Assembly: GCA_023400235.1 (NCBI GenBank)
Contig: JAEXFI010000045.1
Span: 1-64,000 of the forward strand
DNA: 64,000 nt
Source: Bacillota bacterium
GTDB taxonomy: Bacteria > Bacillota > Clostridia > Acetivibrionales > DSM-1351
Direction: 5' to 3'
Shown here piece by piece: positions 61,455 to 64,000 of this stretch. The notes beneath the pieces are model-generated. The model was given only the letters and a program-made list of their open reading frames with translations. It did no database searches and was not told the DNA's origin. Each line of letters opens with the position of its first letter. Position 1 is the first letter of the stretch. Position numbers and translations under genes: made by a program.

Positions 61455-64000
61455 ATGGGAACTGTTACTCCGATGATGCAGCAATATTTAAATATTAAAG
61501 ACCAATATAAAGACTGCATATTGTTTTTCAGACTGGGAGACTTCTATGAAATGTTTTTCCGTGATGCGGAAGTAGCTTCAAAGGAGCTTGAAATAACTTT
61601 GACCGGAAAGGATTGCGGCCTGGAGGAACGTGCACCCATGTGCGGTGTTCCTTTTCATGCTGCGGACGGTTACATTGCCAGGCTTGTGGCAAAAGGCTAC
61701 AAGGTAGCAATTTGTGAGCAGGTGGAAGACCCTGCCCTGGCCAAGGGAATTGTAAAAAGGGATGTGGTAAAGGTTGTAACCCCCGGCACCGTTACTGATA
61801 TTGCAATGCTGGATGACAGAAAAAACAATTATCTTATGTCTGTATGCAGAAACGGTAACTTTTACGGGCTTGCAGCAGTAGACATAACCACCGGAGATTT
61901 TTCAGCCACCAGGATAACCTGGGGAAATACAAAGGGGAAGCTGCTGGATGAAATTGCAAAGTTCATGCCCTCCGAGATTATTGTAAACAGTGAGTTCAAT
62001 GAAGATAAGGAATTACTGTCACAGTTGGATCTAAGGTTCAACATATATATTTCTGTCTATGACAACTGTTGCTTTGAATATGGAAATGCCAAGCAAACTC
62101 TGCGGGAGCATTTCAAAAATGTAACTTTTGAGCTGTCGGAATATGATATTTCAGTAAATGCTTCCGGTGCTCTTTTGAATTACCTGGATATGACACAGAA
62201 GGTAAGCTTAAGCCATATTCAAAATTTCAACTCATATAATATTGAAGAATTTATGATTCTTGATGCCGCTACCAGAAGGAATCTGGAGTTGACCGAAACC
62301 ATGAGGGAAAAATCCAAGCGTGGTTCCCTTCTGTGGGTTTTGGACAAGACCATGACTTCAATGGGTGGGAGGCTGCTGAGAAAATGGATTGAACAGCCCC
62401 TGGTCAATTTAGGTGATATAAAGCTAAGGCTGGAAGCAGTCAATGAATTTAAGAATAAATTTATGGCCCGTATGGAAATACGTGAAATGCTTCGCAGGGT
62501 ATACGACATGGAACGGCTTATGGGCAAGGTGGTGCTGGGAAATGTAAACTGCCGGGACCTGATAGCTCTGAAAAATTCGGTAAGCCAGATACCCTATGTA
62601 AAAAATACTTTGACAGACTTTCAGGCGGAACATAATATGACCTGCTGCCAGCAGTTGGACAACCTGGAGGATGTTCATCAGCTAATAGAAGCCTCCATTA
62701 TGGAGGAGCCACCAATAACCATAAAAGAGGGCGGAATTATAAAAGACGGTTTTAATTCCGAGGTGGACAAGCTGAGGGAAGCTGCCACCAGGGGAAAGGA
62801 CTGGGTAGCCGCTCTGGAGACCGCTGAAAGGGAAAAAACAGGTATAAAAAACCTCAAGGTAGGCTTCAACAGAGTTTTCGGTTATTACATAGAAATAACA
62901 AAATCAAATCTGGCCTCTGTTCCAGAGGACTATATAAGGAAGCAAACCCTTGCCAACTGTGAGAGGTACATAACTCCCGAGCTTAAAGAGATAGAAGATA
63001 ACATACTGGGAGCAGAGGAAAAAATAGTACAGCTTGAGTACTCCTTGTTTGTTCAGATAAAGGAGGCAATTGCTGCCCAGCTCACCAGGATAAAAAGTAC
63101 TTCCAGGGCACTGGCGGAGTTGGATTCGCTTGCATCCCTGGCGGAGGTTGCTGACCGTGAAGGCTATTGTATGCCGGAGGTTTACGCAACTGATGAAATA
63201 CATATTATTGACGGCAGGCACCCGGTAGTTGAAAAAATGACAGACAAGAGCAGCTTTGTCCCAAATGACACGGTACTGGATCTGGGAGAAGACAGGCTTG
63301 CAGTGATTACAGGCCCCAACATGGCAGGAAAATCCACTTATATGAGACAGACGGCTCTTATAGTTCTTATGGCTCAAATAGGCAGTTTTGTACCTGCAAC
63401 TTCTGCAAGAATAGGACTTGTTGACAGAATATTTACGAGGGTGGGAGCGTCCGACGACCTGGCTTCAGGACAGAGTACCTTTATGGTTGAAATGTCGGAA
63501 GTGGCAAACATACTTATAAATGCTACTCAAAGAAGCCTGCTCATACTTGATGAAATAGGACGGGGTACAAGTACTTTTGACGGACTCAGCATTGCATGGG
63601 CTGTTATAGAATACATAGTAAGCAGGGAAAATCTAGGTTGCAGGACGCTTTTTGCAACTCATTACCATGAGCTTACAGAGCTTGAAGGAAAGCTTACAGG
63701 AATAAAGAATTATTGTATTACAGTAAAAGAGAAGGGTGAAGACGTCATATTTCTGAGAAAGATTATCAGGGGGGGCGCCGACGGCAGTTATGGCATACAG
63801 GTTGCAAGACTTGCGGGTGTGCCGCTTCCTGTAATTGACAGGGCCAAGGAAATCCTTCAGGAGTTGGATGCAGCCGACATAAGCAAAAATGGGAAGGCGC
63901 GCAGAATAAAGAAGCAGGTGGAGGGGCAGTTGGACTTGTTTCAAGCGGCTGCAAAGGCATCTGTTCACAATGATATACTTGAACAAGTCAAGAAGCTTGA
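61455..64000 (+). CDS. mutS: DNA mismatch repair protein MutS (3' end outside window)
   Basis: 848 codons are present and the frame is open at the window end, so the last few residues are missing. Domain I has the mismatch-binding Phe-x-Glu in RLGDFYEMF. Connector, lever and clamp follow (GYYIEITKSN in the clamp region). The ATPase has Walker A GPNMAGKST (from 620), STFMVEMSE, LLILDEIGRGTST and the signature His in FATHYHELTE. SD GGGAGG precedes ATG 61455. MutS recognises mispairs in DNA together with MutL, which is expected downstream but not seen. Confidence 0.97.
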   Translation, partial: MGTVTPMMQQYLNIKDQYKDCILFFRLGDFYEMFFRDAEVASKELEITLTGKDCGLEERAPMCGVPFHAADGYIARLVAKGYKVAICEQVEDPALAKGIVKRDVVKVVTPGTVTDIAMLDDRKNNYLMSVCRNGNFYGLAAVDITTGDFSATRITWGNTKGKLLDEIAKFMPSEIIVNSEFNEDKELLSQLDLRFNIYISVYDNCCFEYGNAKQTLREHFKNVTFELSEYDISVNASGALLNYLDMTQKVSLSHIQNFNSYNIEEFMILDAATRRNLELTETMREKSKRGSLLWVLDKTMTSMGGRLLRKWIEQPLVNLGDIKLRLEAVNEFKNKFMARMEIREMLRRVYDMERLMGKVVLGNVNCRDLIALKNSVSQIPYVKNTLTDFQAEHNMTCCQQLDNLEDVHQLIEASIMEEPPITIKEGGIIKDGFNSEVDKLREAATRGKDWVAALETAEREKTGIKNLKVGFNRVFGYYIEITKSNLASVPEDYIRKQTLANCERYITPELKEIEDNILGAEEKIVQLEYSLFVQIKEAIAAQLTRIKSTSRALAELDSLASLAEVADREGYCMPEVYATDEIHIIDGRHPVVEKMTDKSSFVPNDTVLDLGEDRLAVITGPNMAGKSTYMRQTALIVLMAQIGSFVPATSARIGLVDRIFTRVGASDDLASGQSTFMVEMSEVANILINATQRSLLILDEIGRGTSTFDGLSIAWAVIEYIVSRENLGCRTLFATHYHELTELEGKLTGIKNYCITVKEKGEDVIFLRKIIRGGADGSYGIQVARLAGVPLPVIDRAKEILQELDAADISKNGKARRIKKQVEGQLDLFQAAAKASVHNDILEQVKKL

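Noticed and set aside
1..64000. tRNA, rRNA or prophage genes
   Set aside because: None was recognised on reading both strands; no integrase or phage structural gene is visible.

Overview
The window looks like chromosomal DNA of an anaerobic, cellulosome-forming clostridium of the Ruminiclostridium / Clostridium cluster III type. The evidence is two secreted esterases with type I dockerins, a third dockerin surviving as a relic, AT-rich intergenic DNA with GGAGG-type ribosome binding sites, a kdpFABC operon, a c-di-GMP-I riboswitch, and a miaB-ylbF-mutS order common in clostridia. The genus is inferred from these features, not proven.

Layout. 1-518: a leader with two strong inverted repeats. 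519-17424: a three-gene biosynthetic cluster made of a 2074-aa NRPS-like protein (tandem ACPs, C, carrier, serine-type A, C, SDR), an MFS exporter and a 3114-aa PKS (FAAL-ACP-KS-AT-KR-ACP-KS-dead AT). The PKS ends on a KS-AT with no carrier and the NRPS begins with two carriers, so the proteins probably form one assembly line that activates a fatty acid, extends it and couples it to serine. 17601-18479: an FMN-binding protein and a bis-histidine membrane protein. 18857-21646: two cellulosomal CE12-type esterases. 21700-25600: an accessory patch with a MerR/TipA-like regulator under a palindromic promoter, SLH and XRE gene relics, and unknown proteins. 25652-34112: an AraC/GyrI regulator, a CE4 deacetylase, a membrane-anchored beta-propeller, a SurA-like protein and a heterodimeric ABC exporter.

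34260-44573 holds signalling and potassium genes. A c-di-GMP riboswitch precedes a chemoreceptor signalling domain, followed by a kinase-less KdpD. On the other strand lies kdpFABC with a leader that contains a long stem-loop and a perfect 10-nt complement of the kdpF Shine-Dalgarno. A HAMP-PAS histidine kinase and a receiver-TPR response regulator follow. 44610-49784 encodes a CHAT-type cysteine protease, a DUF4157 (eCIS-core) protein with polymorphic-toxin-like layout, and a small possible immunity protein, with a dockerin relic between the first two.

49943-64000 is mostly small housekeeping and accessory genes (DUF1801, lipoprotein, PilZ, GNATs, an ArsC-like protein, GyrI-like, CmpB-like, YgjP-like, aldo/keto reductase), ending with miaB, ylbF and a truncated mutS. 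Three genes here (GNAT 53932, GNAT 58634, ylbF 60972) are each preceded by a copy of the same ~105-nt leader. Each copy carries a homologous short uORF with a GTG or TTG start and conserved hairpins, and stops just before the gene start. This repeated leader, the kdp leader switch, the split PKS/NRPS line and the CHAT/DUF4157 locus are the main candidates for something undescribed.
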